DNA of 64,000 nucleotides from Cytophagales bacterium (GTDB taxonomy: Bacteria; Bacteroidota; Bacteroidia; Cytophagales; Cyclobacteriaceae), in assembly GCA_033344775.1 (NCBI GenBank), contig JAWPMT010000004.1, positions 1,674,001-1,738,000 of the forward strand, given 5' to 3'. Positions 1 through 8,793 of the stretch are shown piece after piece. The translations under genes and the position numbers were made by a program. How positions within the stretch are numbered: the first letter of the stretch is position 1; the number at the start of each line of letters is the position of its first letter. The notes below the pieces were generated by a model that saw only the letters and a list, made by a program, of their open reading frames with translations, had not been told where the DNA came from and did not search any database.

Positions 1-1
1 A

Positions 2-26
2 GGAGGCCAACACGACGCCAGCCTCC
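2..26 (-). terminator. Possible terminator hairpin at window edge
   Basis: GGAGGC (2-7) and GCCTCC (21-26) form a perfect 6-bp inverted repeat with a 13-nt loop, just downstream of the stop codon of the minus-strand gene ending at 50. Any T-tract would lie outside the window, so this stays tentative. Confidence 0.3.
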
Positions 27-49
27 CCCAACCTAAATACGTAATCGTT

Positions 50-370
50 TTATTTCTTCAATTCCTGAACCAGGCATGCTCCTCCGGTCAAAGCACTGTA
101 AGAAAGAATCAGCAAAAACATGATCATGAAAGGAACAATCAAATTCCCGCTTTCTCGATAAAATTCGGATTTAGACTGATTGACCCATTCAGACTTGTTT
201 AAGGAGAATTCTGCTGTCTTTTCGATATGGGTACTTTCTAAACTGACTTTAGGACTGGCCTCCATTGTGCTACAACTGGTGAGAAAAATGATGATGAGCA
301 TCAAAACGCCAAAAAATAATTCCGATGATTTGACTGCTGAGGATCGGTGGGTAGATTGGTGAGCGTTCAT
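50..370 (-). CDS. Hypothetical membrane lipoprotein
   Basis: 106 residues starting at an ATG (368-370). A hydrophobic segment at about residues 18-33 ends in LTSC, a plausible lipobox with Cys33 as the lipidated residue, although the 17-residue N-region before it is long. A second hydrophobic stretch near residues 78-98 would span a membrane, and a polar linker lies between the two. I do not recognise a family. It lies downstream of the histidine kinase on the same strand, 63 bp away, so it may share its transcript. Function unknown. Confidence 0.6.
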   Translation of the reverse strand: MNAHQSTHRSSAVKSSELFFGVLMLIIIFLTSCSTMEASPKVSLESTHIEKTAEFSLNKSEWVNQSKSEFYRESGNLIVPFMIMFLLILSYSALTGGACLVQELKK

Positions 371-433
371 ATCAGGTACGTTTCCATTAATTCGGAGTGT
401 ACCCTACAAATGGTTGCCAGTACGTCGAAAAAA

Positions 434-1876
434 TTATCCTGCTACCTTGGCCAGAGGGAGAGCAATATGAAAAGTGGTTCCTTTCCCTTGCGCCGTATCT
501 ACGCGGATCTCGCCTTCATGTTCTTCAACAATTCCTTTAGAAATAGACAATCCAAGGCCTGTGCCCGTACCGACCTCCTTCGTAGTATAAAAAGGATCGA
601 AAATCTTTGGTAACACTTTTTCGGGGATCCCGGGGCCATTGTCTGATATACTCACTACTACTTTTTGATCCTCCTCGGCTAAATAAGTCTTAACTGCGAT
701 AATGCCCTTTTCACTTACCTCTATAGATTGTATTGCGTTAGAAACGACATTGATGATCACCTGGCTCACTTTTCCAGGGTTTCCATTCACCTTCGGTATG
801 GTCCCCAGATCTTTATTCACCTCAACTTTTCCAACAATAAGGTGATTGAGCAACGTCAATGCCGATTCTACAGATTGATTCAGGTCAAAGGCACTTTTAA
901 CCGTATTGCCTGCCGAGGAATAAATGCGCAGGCTTTTCACAATTTCTGAAGTACGGCGCACCCCATGTCGAAGGCCATCCAATAGCTGCGCCAATTCGTC
1001 TTTGATGATCGAATATTCAATTTTCTTTTTATGGACTTCACTGACTGCCAGCATCTCTTCGATCATCTGTTGCGGATCCTGACCATCTCTATTACTCAAA
1101 TATTTTCGAAGTTGTTCTTCCTGCTCTTCCCGAATCGCTTCAAGTTTAAACAGATCACCGACGATCTTACGTATGAGAATGGCATTACCCTGTACATAGT
1201 TGACAGGATTATTGATTTCATGGGCCAGCCCGGCAGTCAATTCTCCCAAGGACGCAAACTTTTCAACTTCCACCAATTTTTTTGTTGCCTCTCCAAGCTC
1301 ACTCAGGCTTTTCTTCAAAGACTGGTTATTGGCATTGGCCATGGCTCGGAAAACATAAACGAAGAAGAAAATAACAATGGCCGAATATGCGTGATTGGAA
1401 AAGTTAAATGCCAATAACATATCATCCCTTATCAAATTGATCGGGTCAATGAAATAGGTATCTGAAATGCCTAATCCAAACAAAAGGAATAAACTGATAC
1501 CGAAAAAGACGAAAATGCGTTTCTGATAGGTGAAGAAAAAACTAAACAGGGCTGCAACGATCAAATGCGGAGCGGCGGAAGACGAAATTCCTCCGGTAAG
1601 GGCGATATGTATGAAAAAGCTCAGGTAACCAAATCCGACCGCTATAACGAAGAATTGCTTCTTTGCTCCGGTCCAAAGTACCAAAAAGTGCAACAGTAAA
1701 TAAACAAGAACGATGCCCAGACAGATGTAAAACATCATACTCCAGGGATCAAAGATGAGATAAAAAAGCAGGAAGTAACTTGCTGATACGAATGACCCTG
1801 AGGTAAACCAGCTATATAACTGTGTCTTGTCTTTCGGCTTTCTTAAGAATGCATTTCTAAGGCTTTGACTGGCCAT
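434..1876 (-). CDS. Membrane-bound sensor histidine kinase
   Basis: 480 residues. The N-terminal 180 residues carry about six transmembrane segments with no obvious extracytoplasmic domain, which suggests sensing within or near the membrane. A short coiled linker (about 183-205) precedes the dimerisation domain, with phospho-acceptor His219 in the motif GLAHEINNP. The ATPase domain has an N-box (SNAIQ), a G1 box (DNGPGIP), an F-box (FDPFYTTK) and a G2 box (GTGTGLGL), so it should be active. The H-box and ATPase features place it with the NtrB/ZraS-like kinases. No response regulator is adjacent; its partner may be beyond the left edge or elsewhere. Start ATG at 1874-1876. Confidence 0.93.
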   Translation of the reverse strand: MASQSLRNAFLRKPKDKTQLYSWFTSGSFVSASYFLLFYLIFDPWSMMFYICLGIVLVYLLLHFLVLWTGAKKQFFVIAVGFGYLSFFIHIALTGGISSSAAPHLIVAALFSFFFTYQKRIFVFFGISLFLLFGLGISDTYFIDPINLIRDDMLLAFNFSNHAYSAIVIFFFVYVFRAMANANNQSLKKSLSELGEATKKLVEVEKFASLGELTAGLAHEINNPVNYVQGNAILIRKIVGDLFKLEAIREEQEEQLRKYLSNRDGQDPQQMIEEMLAVSEVHKKKIEYSIIKDELAQLLDGLRHGVRRTSEIVKSLRIYSSAGNTVKSAFDLNQSVESALTLLNHLIVGKVEVNKDLGTIPKVNGNPGKVSQVIINVVSNAIQSIEVSEKGIIAVKTYLAEEDQKVVVSISDNGPGIPEKVLPKIFDPFYTTKEVGTGTGLGLSISKGIVEEHEGEIRVDTAQGKGTTFHIALPLAKVAG

Positions 1877-2013
1877 TTTTTCGTATCGGACAGATTTTCT
1901 GGAATCCAGGTAAAGATAACTATGCGTGTATAGAAAAGGTTGATCTCAAATACCTCGAACATGCGATTTTACTATTTTTTCATCATTAAAAAAAAGTGAG
2001 TTCCAAACTAGAT

Positions 2014-2021
2014 TAGATTTG
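2014..2021 (+). promoter_or_regulatory. Candidate -7 promoter element (TAnnTTTG)
   Basis: TAGATTTG matches the Bacteroidetes housekeeping -7 consensus TAnnTTTG at all fixed positions and would start transcription about 12 nt before the ATG at 2041. No clear TTTG -33 element is seen; an A-tract occupies that place. Confidence 0.45.
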
Positions 2022-2040
2022 CGCTCGAATCAATATACAT

Positions 2041-2499
2041 ATGGAGTTTAGCGACGTAGCATCAGTTTCAGGAAAGGGAGGATTATTCAAAGTTCTAACA
2101 CCCACTCGCACAGGAGTGATCCTTGAGTCTTTGGATGGATCCAAAAAGAAGTTAGTGGCAGGAATGCAAACGAAAGTATCGGTACTTTCAGATATTTCTA
2201 TTTACACGATCGATGGCGAAGGGGCAGTTCCTTTGCAGGATGTCATGGTCAAGATACATGAAGAATTTGCAGGTGATACCGGGCTATCTGGAACCAGTGA
2301 TTCTGAAGAGTTAAAATCGTTTTTAAAACACGTGCTTCCTAACTATGATGAGGATCGTGTATATGTATCGGACATCAAGAAACTAGTCAACTGGTACAAT
2401 AAGCTCGCGGCGGATTATCCGGAAGTCTTTACGGCAGATGCTGACGAAGAAAGCACGGAAGAAGATGCTACCCCTGCCGAGGAGGAAAGCAAAGATTAA
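2041..2499 (+). CDS. DUF5606 family protein
   Basis: 152 residues. The N-terminal part (about 1-60) reads as a small beta-rich domain, opening with a segment typical of DUF5606 proteins (VSGKGGLFKVL, then GVILESLDG). The middle (about 75-130) is helical, and the last 25 residues are very acidic (EESTEEDATPAEEES). The family is widespread in Bacteroidetes and uncharacterised; no signal peptide or membrane segment suggests a cytoplasmic protein. The start ATG sits 20 bp downstream of a good TAnnTTTG box. The 3' end overlaps the convergent gene by 4 bp. Confidence 0.85.
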   Translation: MEFSDVASVSGKGGLFKVLTPTRTGVILESLDGSKKKLVAGMQTKVSVLSDISIYTIDGEGAVPLQDVMVKIHEEFAGDTGLSGTSDSEELKSFLKHVLPNYDEDRVYVSDIKKLVNWYNKLAADYPEVFTADADEESTEEDATPAEEESKD

Positions 2500-2981
2500 T
2501 CCTCATATTTCTTTTTAACAGAATTAGGCACCTTACAATCTTCCGTTCTGCGGGTGTCCACCAGATGGAAGATCTTCCAACCATTATCGGTTAGCATCAG
2601 GTGAAATGCGTCTACACCACAATGGTGAAAAGTATTGCCCAGGTAAAAAGCGTAATCCACCCATACGGAAGCGAGCGCACCATCAATTTCAACGCGTTCG
2701 TTCCAGATGGGCTCGTTATAGGCCTGATCTTTGGGAGCACTAACTGCTTCTGCAAACTTCTCTAATGAACCTTGCCGTTTAAAGACTTTGCCTTCTTTGT
2801 CATAAGCCACCGTGAACATAGCGGCATCTGCCGTAAACGCCCCTTTCACCATTTCGCCGTTATTGCTAGCCATGCCATCAAAGACTGATTGTACCACTTT
2901 CATGATTTCCTGTTCCTGCGCTTGTGAGGACAGTATGATAAAGAGTGATATGACTGAGAGCAGGTACCGTAGAAACTTCAT
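2496..2981 (-). CDS. Secreted NTF2/SnoaL-like (lumazine-binding type) protein
   Basis: 161 residues. A cleavable signal peptide ends near residue 21 (LSSQAQ). The remainder has the layout of the NTF2-like cone fold: an N-terminal helix pair (EIMKVVQSVFDGM), then strands with ASVWVDYAFYLG and the closing GWKIFHLVDTRR. Such proteins are often annotated as nuclear transport factor 2 family or putative lumazine-binding, and no catalytic residues can be assigned. Its start codon is only 12 bp from the divergent ATG at 2994, so each promoter must lie inside the other gene. Confidence 0.8.
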   Translation of the reverse strand: MKFLRYLLSVISLFIILSSQAQEQEIMKVVQSVFDGMASNNGEMVKGAFTADAAMFTVAYDKEGKVFKRQGSLEKFAEAVSAPKDQAYNEPIWNERVEIDGALASVWVDYAFYLGNTFHHCGVDAFHLMLTDNGWKIFHLVDTRRTEDCKVPNSVKKKYED

Positions 2982-2993
2982 AATTTACATTTG

Positions 2994-3305
2994 ATGGACA
3001 AGGAAACAGGATTAATTACCCTACAACTTATTCAATCGGCCTTACCGACTCAAAGCGATTTTGATAAAGGTGACGAATTTAGTTTCGACCGGCTACTGGA
3101 TTGGCTCACGCAACAAATAGACCACCTCATCGATTACGATTACAAACATCTGGTAGAAGCCCTCTATCGCATTGATGTTCCCGAATCCAAAGTTGCCGAA
3201 ATCCTCAATGGTGATGTAACCAATGTCTCCAGAAATCTAGCCAAAGCTATTCTTGAACGTCAAATGAAAAAAGCTGCGACTCGGATCAAATACCGGGATT
3301 GGTAA
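2994..3305 (+). CDS. Conserved hypothetical helical protein
   Basis: 103 residues from ATG 2994; a TTG directly before it (2991) could add one residue. The protein is predicted to be all-helical and cytoplasmic, with an acidic N-terminal half (DFDKGDEFSFDRLLDW) and a basic C-terminus (RQMKKAATRIKYRDW). It looks like a small Bacteroidetes-specific family, but I cannot name one. It is divergent from the NTF2-like gene and 51 bp upstream of the first hydrolase gene on the same strand. Confidence 0.65.
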   Translation: MDKETGLITLQLIQSALPTQSDFDKGDEFSFDRLLDWLTQQIDHLIDYDYKHLVEALYRIDVPESKVAEILNGDVTNVSRNLAKAILERQMKKAATRIKYRDW

Positions 3306-3356
3306 AGAAGTTCTTTTACAGTTTCACGGAATTCATGTAAATTATGCCTTTCGGAT

Positions 3357-4229
3357 ATGATCACGACCATTGTTCTTGTGGTACTAGGGCTGTATGTAGC
3401 CGCAAACTTTGTCATCTATTTTTGGCAGGAGAAGTTCCTATTCAAGCCTGAAAAACTTCCCTCAGACTTTGAATTCAAGTATGGCGACATTGAATTCATG
3501 GAATACAACCTGGAACCTGTACCTGGCGTCAACATCAATGGGATTCATTTCTGTCAGGAAAAGCCCAAAGGTGTCGTACTTTACCTCAAAGGGAATAGTC
3601 GATCCATCAAAGGTTGGGGCCGATTTGCAGTGGATTTTACGCGTTTGGGTTATGATGTGATCATGATAGATTACCGCGGTTTCGGTAAGAGTACGGGTAA
3701 ACGAACCGAAGATGGCATCAAACGAGACTTGCAATACATCTACGATGAGATCAAAAAGCAAGTCGAAGAGAAATACATCATCATTTACGGACGCTCGCTT
3801 GGATCTGGCTTTGCTGCTAAACTGGCTTCTACCAATAATCCAAGGATGTTGATCCTTGAATCACCTTATTATAGTGTGCGGCACGTAGCAAAGCGCTACA
3901 CACCTTTTCTGCCCCTTTCGTTGATTTTACGGTTTCCAATAAGAACCTATAAATGGCTCAAACATGTGCAATGTCCCATCAAAATTCTGCATGGCACCAA
4001 TGACAAATTGATCCCTTATAAAACAGCAGTAAAGCTATCTAAGATCAATCCGAAAATCACCCGACTTTATTCTGTGATTGGCGCTGGCCACAACAACCTC
4101 TACACCAAAGAAGAGTATCATCGAATGCTGGACGAAATCCTTAACTCCAAGCTCCCGGAAGCCATTAGTCCAAAAGAGACAAGCATTAGTTTCACCAGAA
4201 AGAAAAAACGCAAAAAGGTCAAACTTTGA
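3357..4229 (+). CDS. Membrane-anchored alpha/beta hydrolase (paralogue 1)
   Basis: 290 residues. An N-terminal hydrophobic anchor (about 3-22) is followed by an alpha/beta hydrolase domain of the BEM46/ABHD13-like type. The nucleophile elbow is GRSLGSG with Ser147. The likely acid is Asp216 in HGTNDKLIP and the likely base His245 in GAGHNN. The DYRGFGKS segment before the elbow is typical of this group. A basic tail (RKKKRKKVKL) ends the protein. The substrate is unknown; esterase or lipase-type chemistry is expected. It overlaps the following paralogous gene by 4 bp, which implies translational coupling. Confidence 0.9.
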   Translation: MITTIVLVVLGLYVAANFVIYFWQEKFLFKPEKLPSDFEFKYGDIEFMEYNLEPVPGVNINGIHFCQEKPKGVVLYLKGNSRSIKGWGRFAVDFTRLGYDVIMIDYRGFGKSTGKRTEDGIKRDLQYIYDEIKKQVEEKYIIIYGRSLGSGFAAKLASTNNPRMLILESPYYSVRHVAKRYTPFLPLSLILRFPIRTYKWLKHVQCPIKILHGTNDKLIPYKTAVKLSKINPKITRLYSVIGAGHNNLYTKEEYHRMLDEILNSKLPEAISPKETSISFTRKKKRKKVKL

Positions 4230-5029
4230 GTTTCATCAAAATAACGATTGGTGTTATAGTCGGGCTGTACCTACTTATGGTCCTGGTCTTGTACTTTTTT
4301 CAAGAGAATTTCATCTTTCTAGGCGAACCTCTATCTCAGAATCATCAATACACGTTTGATTCGCCTTTCGAAGAACGCAACTTTGAAATGACAGATGGTG
4401 CCGTGATCAATGCCCTTCATTTCAAAGCAGATTCCAGTAAGGGGATCATCTATTATCATCACGGCAATGCGGGCAACCTAGATCGATGGGGCGGCATTGC
4501 GGAGTATTTTGTGCAGTTCGGATACGATGTATTGATCTACGACTATCGAGGTTATGGTAAAAGTACCGGAACAAGAAGCGAAAAAACACTCCATCAGGAC
4601 GCTCAGCACGTTTATGACGAATTATTAAAGGAATGGCCGGCCAAACAGGTCATTCTTTATGGACGGTCTTTAGGCTCAGGAATGGCTTGCCAGGTAGCTG
4701 CCAATAACGATGCAAAAATGCTGATCCTGGAAACCCCATTCTACAGCTTACAAAGCATGGCCAGTTGGCGCTTTCCTTTCCTCCCAACCAGGCTACTGGT
4801 CAAATATGACATGCTCAACTGGAAGCGATTGCAAGAAGCTGATCTACCCATCCACATCTTCCATGGTACCGAAGATGGTGTGGTTCCCTACCGGTCAGGT
4901 AAAAAACTCTACGATTCCGTTCACGACAAAGCCACCTTCACCACCCTCGAAGGTGCTCAACACAACAATTTAATTGAGTTTCAGGGGTTTCGGGAGGGGG
5001 TTAACTCACTATTGACCCCAGACATCTAG
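4226..5029 (+). CDS. Membrane-anchored alpha/beta hydrolase (paralogue 2, TTG start)
   Basis: 267 residues. It is clearly a duplicate of the preceding gene, with the same anchor (residues 4-24), the DYRGYGKS segment, the elbow GRSLGSG (Ser148), Asp217 in HGTEDGVV and His246 in GAQHNN. It lacks the basic tail of its neighbour. The start is a TTG at 4226 inside the overlap TTGA with the upstream stop. The choice rests on the anchor aligning residue for residue with paralogue 1; the next ATG would remove most of the anchor. Confidence 0.9.
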   Translation: MSFIKITIGVIVGLYLLMVLVLYFFQENFIFLGEPLSQNHQYTFDSPFEERNFEMTDGAVINALHFKADSSKGIIYYHHGNAGNLDRWGGIAEYFVQFGYDVLIYDYRGYGKSTGTRSEKTLHQDAQHVYDELLKEWPAKQVILYGRSLGSGMACQVAANNDAKMLILETPFYSLQSMASWRFPFLPTRLLVKYDMLNWKRLQEADLPIHIFHGTEDGVVPYRSGKKLYDSVHDKATFTTLEGAQHNNLIEFQGFREGVNSLLTPDI

Positions 5030-5054
5030 CAAAACACACAGGTAATTCCAATTG

Positions 5055-5075
5055 AAAATACTGGATTGGTATTTT
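5055..5075. promoter_or_regulatory. Perfect 7-bp inverted repeat upstream of lipoprotein gene
   Basis: AAAATAC and GTATTTT are separated by 7 bp, about 20 bp before the ATG at 5096. It could be an operator or just an AT-rich hairpin; there is no further support. Confidence 0.25.
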
Positions 5076-5095
5076 AATAATTCCTAAATTCCAGA

Positions 5096-5548
5096 ATGCT
5101 GCCTCAAAAACTCTATGCATCTGGAAAAGTGTATCAATTCCTTATTGCATCTGCTTTTATAATCCTGTTACTAGTTGGTGTATCCTGTAAATCTCAGAAG
5201 CAATTCTCTTCAGAAGATCAAATCCTATTTGGTAGAGGCGGTGGTTTTGCAGGACAGGAAACTACTTACAAACTTCAGGGAGATGGGTCTCTAATGGTCC
5301 GAAAATCAATCCAGGGAGGCTTTACCCTGGCCAAAGAAGGGCTGGATAGAAAAGAAATTCGCAGTATATTCAAAGGTGCACACCGACTAAACTGGTCTGA
5401 AATAGACCTCAACAATCCGGGAAACACCTATCGATTCTTGTCTTTTAACAAAGACGGGAAAACTTATAAGCTTACCTGGGGAGGAAATGCAACCGCACCT
5501 CCTAAGTTCCAATACTTGTACGATAGGTTATACACCTTAGCCAGATAA
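5096..5548 (+). CDS. Hypothetical lipoprotein
   Basis: 150 residues. A hydrophobic segment (about 14-30) ends in the lipobox GVSC, with Cys31 as the probable lipidation site. The mature part is small and beta-rich, with FGRGGGFAGQETTYKL near the start and a WGG motif near the end. It resembles short Bacteroidetes lipoproteins that carry an FGxGGG motif, but no function is known. It is followed after 22 bp by the metalloprotease gene on the same strand and may be co-transcribed with it. Confidence 0.7.
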   Translation: MLPQKLYASGKVYQFLIASAFIILLLVGVSCKSQKQFSSEDQILFGRGGGFAGQETTYKLQGDGSLMVRKSIQGGFTLAKEGLDRKEIRSIFKGAHRLNWSEIDLNNPGNTYRFLSFNKDGKTYKLTWGGNATAPPKFQYLYDRLYTLAR

Positions 5549-5570
5549 TACCTCAACTTAAATCACCGTC

Positions 5571-8500
5571 ATGAAAAGATTTTTACTACTTATTCTTACT
5601 TGCTCAACCTTAGGAGCATTTTCTCAATCTCAGGAATTATTCGATACCAAAAAGAAATCGGAAAGGAACAAAGAAGAAATCACATTACGGAAATTCAAGC
5701 CTACCACTTCTTCCGTAACCACTTCTGCTCCGGAGCATACCAGCATTACAGCACTCAGGAAATTCAATCACGAAGACCTGAGTCTTCAAGTGAAAACGCG
5801 GGAACAAGCAAGGCCTCCCAGAACATTAAAGTCGCTGTATGAGAAAAGTGGTTCTGATGTGCTAAAAGTTACGGATGCCAAAAAATACCTTAACCAACAT
5901 AAGGGCCAACTTTTGATCCAGGATCCCAGCGAGGAATTCCACTTCAAAAGTATCACTACGGATCAACAAGGATTCCAACACTTTCGATTTGACCAATATT
6001 TCCAGGGATATAAAGTTTACGCCAGCCAAATCATTGTTCACGAGAATGCTAAAGGTCTGCACATGCTCAACGGTATATTTCACAAGACACCAGCCAATCT
6101 CAAAGAACCCCAACTGGATCTGGCTACCGCCAAAAAAATGGCCGCAATTGACCTTACAGGATCATCAATATTACCAGAATTCAAACACGACCTATCCATG
6201 CTGGCGCACGTGTCCATGCCTGGTGATCTGGTCATTTATCACGTAAACGAGTCCCCGTATTTGGCCTACCACCTGGAAGTTAGGTCTGCCTTGCACGAGC
6301 ACTGGGAGTATTTCATTGATGCTCATGATGGAACAGTGCTCAATAAATTCAACAAGATCTGCTTTTTTGATGCGACGACTAGCGAAGGGACAGATCTTAG
6401 CGGAACAAACCAAAACATGAATGTCGTATCGGAAGATGGACTCCTGTACATGGCCGATATTTCGAGAGAAATGTATGATCAGGCCAGAACTGATGCTGCC
6501 GGAACGCTTGTTGGTGCCATACTAACACTAGATGCGGCTTCCGACAATGATATTGTCTCAACCGGCAATGGGGTCTGGTCCGATGCTTCCGCTGTTTCTG
6601 CTCACGTTAATGCCGGTATCGCCTATGAGTATTTTCGACAAACACACGGAAGAAACAGCATCAACGGCAGCGGTGGCAACATTCTTTCACTTGTCAACGT
6701 CCCGGACCCAGACACTGGGGACCCCATGGACAATGCTTTTTGGGATGGACAGGCCATTTATTATGGTAATGGTGATAGTTTTTTCTCCCCACTGGCAGGC
6801 TCCCTCGATGTTGCCGGACATGAAATGTCACATGGAGTAGTCTCCAATACAGCGGATCTTGTTTATCAGGATCAACCAGGCGCATTGAACGAATCCTTTG
6901 CCGACATTTTCGGAGCCATGATGGATAGAGATGATTGGCTCATCGGAGAAGATATTGTTTTGAATGGAACCGCATTGAGAAGCTTAGAAAACCCGGCTAT
7001 TGGTGATCAACCAGCCCACATGAGAGATCTTTTTACTGGTCCCGAAGATAATGGCGGCGTACATATTAACAGCGGCATCCCGAATCACGCTTATTACCTT
7101 TTTGCCACGGAAGTTGGATTGGAGGTTGCCGAATTGATCTTCTACAGAGCCCTGGATGTCTATTTGACAGCTTCGTCTGATTTTGCCGATTTCCGTACAG
7201 CCACACTACAGGCAGCCACTGATCTCCATGGACAATCTTCGGTAGAAGTGGCAGCTTTGGCCAATGCACTTGATGCAGTAGGTATCTTTGGACAGGCACC
7301 CACGCCAGAAGAGGAGGATCTTGAAGTCATTACAGGAGATAATTTTATCCTAAGTCTCGACACTAACGAAAACGATACCAACACACTTTACTTATCAAGC
7401 ACACAAGGAACAGACTTTGTGGCATTGACCAGTACAACTGTCAGCAATAAACCTAGTGTAACCGATAATGGAGAATTAGCCGTGTATGTAGGCGGAGATA
7501 GCCAATTGTTCACCTTTGATCTGACCGGTACTAATGGCGAAGAGATGATAGACGATCAGACGGTCTGGGGAAACGTGGCTATTTCGAAAGATGGTAATCG
7601 TATTGCCTTGAATACAAATTTTCTGGACCCAAGCATCTACGTGTTGGACCTGGTCTCCGGCGAGTTCAAACAATTTGAATTGTATAATCCCACCTTTACA
7701 GAAGGTGTACAAGCAGCAGGAGTCCAATTCGCTGATGCCATGGAATGGGACTATTCCGGTGAATTTCTTGTCTATGACGGATTCAATACCATAAAACAAG
7801 AAGTCGGAGATGATATCGACTTCTGGGATGTAGGATTTATCAGGGTGTGGGATAATGATGTCAATGGTTTTGGTGATGGTGAAATCTTTAAATTATTCAC
7901 TAATCTTCCCGAAGGTGTAAGTATCGTTAATCCCTCCTTCTCAAAAACGTCCTCAGACGTTCTGGCTTTCGACTATTATGATGCTACCACGCAGGAAATA
8001 TTTCTGTTAGCCACCGATATTGAATCCGGAGAGGTTTCCTTCCTTACAGAGAATAATGTGCTGGGATATCCAAACTTCGCAACAGATGACAGTCAACTCA
8101 TTTTCAATACATTCAGTTCAGAAACGGACTTCATATCTAGCCTGGCCCTCGAATCAGACAGAATCACTGCTTCAGGAAGCCCTTCTCCGTTGATCCAGTT
8201 CGGAAGGTGGGGTATATGGTTCGCGCAGGGAGAACGGGCACTTCAAAGTGATGAAAAAGAATTGGTAGAATTCGGATTCCGGTCGCTGGACCCTGTGGTG
8301 TTAGCAACCATTAGTGGTACGACAGTACAACTTGAAGTGCCTTTTGACACAGATGTGACGAGTCTGATCTCAAATTTTGTACTCTCAGCAGAAGCCAGCG
8401 CATATGTCAGTGGAACCGAGCAGGTAAGTGGCGTAACCGTTAATGATTTTACCAGTCAGGTCGATTATGTAGTAAAGGCTGAAGATGGCTCCGAGGAAAC

Positions 8501-8792
8501 TTATTCGGTTATCGTAGCAAAAGAGGAAGAGCCACTAAACAGTGCTGCAGAAAAGGTCGAATTAAAAATGTTTCCGGTCCCGATAAAAGATCATCTTCAG
8601 GTAAGATCAATCAACGCCATTGAAAGAATCAGCATCTTTTCCCTCAATGGACAAAAGATGTACGCCGAAAAATTCACAAAACCACAATCAACATTTTCAC
8701 TTGATCTTTCATCATTCAAAGCGGGTCCTTATGTGCTGGAGCTTGTGACGATTGATGGTTTAAGAATGGTAAAAAGGGTACGAAAGGAATAG
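5571..8792 (+). CDS. Secreted M4 (thermolysin-family) metalloprotease with T9SS sorting domain
   Basis: 1073 residues. Order: signal peptide (1-19); FTP and PepSY-type propeptide (about 80-265); thermolysin-type catalytic domain (about 290-570) with zinc motif HEMSH (417-421), Glu441 in NESFADIFG as third ligand, and the later VHINSGIPNHA motif with the second catalytic His; a beta-rich region (about 580-880) suggestive of a TolB-like propeller; a small Ig-like domain (about 900-990); and a C-terminal sorting domain (about 1000-1073, MFPVPIKDHL to RMVKRVRKE) for type IX export. Expected role: extracellular protein degradation. It is much longer than thermolysin because of the added domains. 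The stop is 1 bp from the convergent gene. Confidence 0.95.
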   Translation: MKRFLLLILTCSTLGAFSQSQELFDTKKKSERNKEEITLRKFKPTTSSVTTSAPEHTSITALRKFNHEDLSLQVKTREQARPPRTLKSLYEKSGSDVLKVTDAKKYLNQHKGQLLIQDPSEEFHFKSITTDQQGFQHFRFDQYFQGYKVYASQIIVHENAKGLHMLNGIFHKTPANLKEPQLDLATAKKMAAIDLTGSSILPEFKHDLSMLAHVSMPGDLVIYHVNESPYLAYHLEVRSALHEHWEYFIDAHDGTVLNKFNKICFFDATTSEGTDLSGTNQNMNVVSEDGLLYMADISREMYDQARTDAAGTLVGAILTLDAASDNDIVSTGNGVWSDASAVSAHVNAGIAYEYFRQTHGRNSINGSGGNILSLVNVPDPDTGDPMDNAFWDGQAIYYGNGDSFFSPLAGSLDVAGHEMSHGVVSNTADLVYQDQPGALNESFADIFGAMMDRDDWLIGEDIVLNGTALRSLENPAIGDQPAHMRDLFTGPEDNGGVHINSGIPNHAYYLFATEVGLEVAELIFYRALDVYLTASSDFADFRTATLQAATDLHGQSSVEVAALANALDAVGIFGQAPTPEEEDLEVITGDNFILSLDTNENDTNTLYLSSTQGTDFVALTSTTVSNKPSVTDNGELAVYVGGDSQLFTFDLTGTNGEEMIDDQTVWGNVAISKDGNRIALNTNFLDPSIYVLDLVSGEFKQFELYNPTFTEGVQAAGVQFADAMEWDYSGEFLVYDGFNTIKQEVGDDIDFWDVGFIRVWDNDVNGFGDGEIFKLFTNLPEGVSIVNPSFSKTSSDVLAFDYYDATTQEIFLLATDIESGEVSFLTENNVLGYPNFATDDSQLIFNTFSSETDFISSLALESDRITASGSPSPLIQFGRWGIWFAQGERALQSDEKELVEFGFRSLDPVVLATISGTTVQLEVPFDTDVTSLISNFVLSAEASAYVSGTEQVSGVTVNDFTSQVDYVVKAEDGSEETYSVIVAKEEEPLNSAAEKVELKMFPVPIKDHLQVRSINAIERISIFSLNGQKMYAEKFTKPQSTFSLDLSSFKAGPYVLELVTIDGLRMVKRVRKE

Positions 8793-8793
8793 A

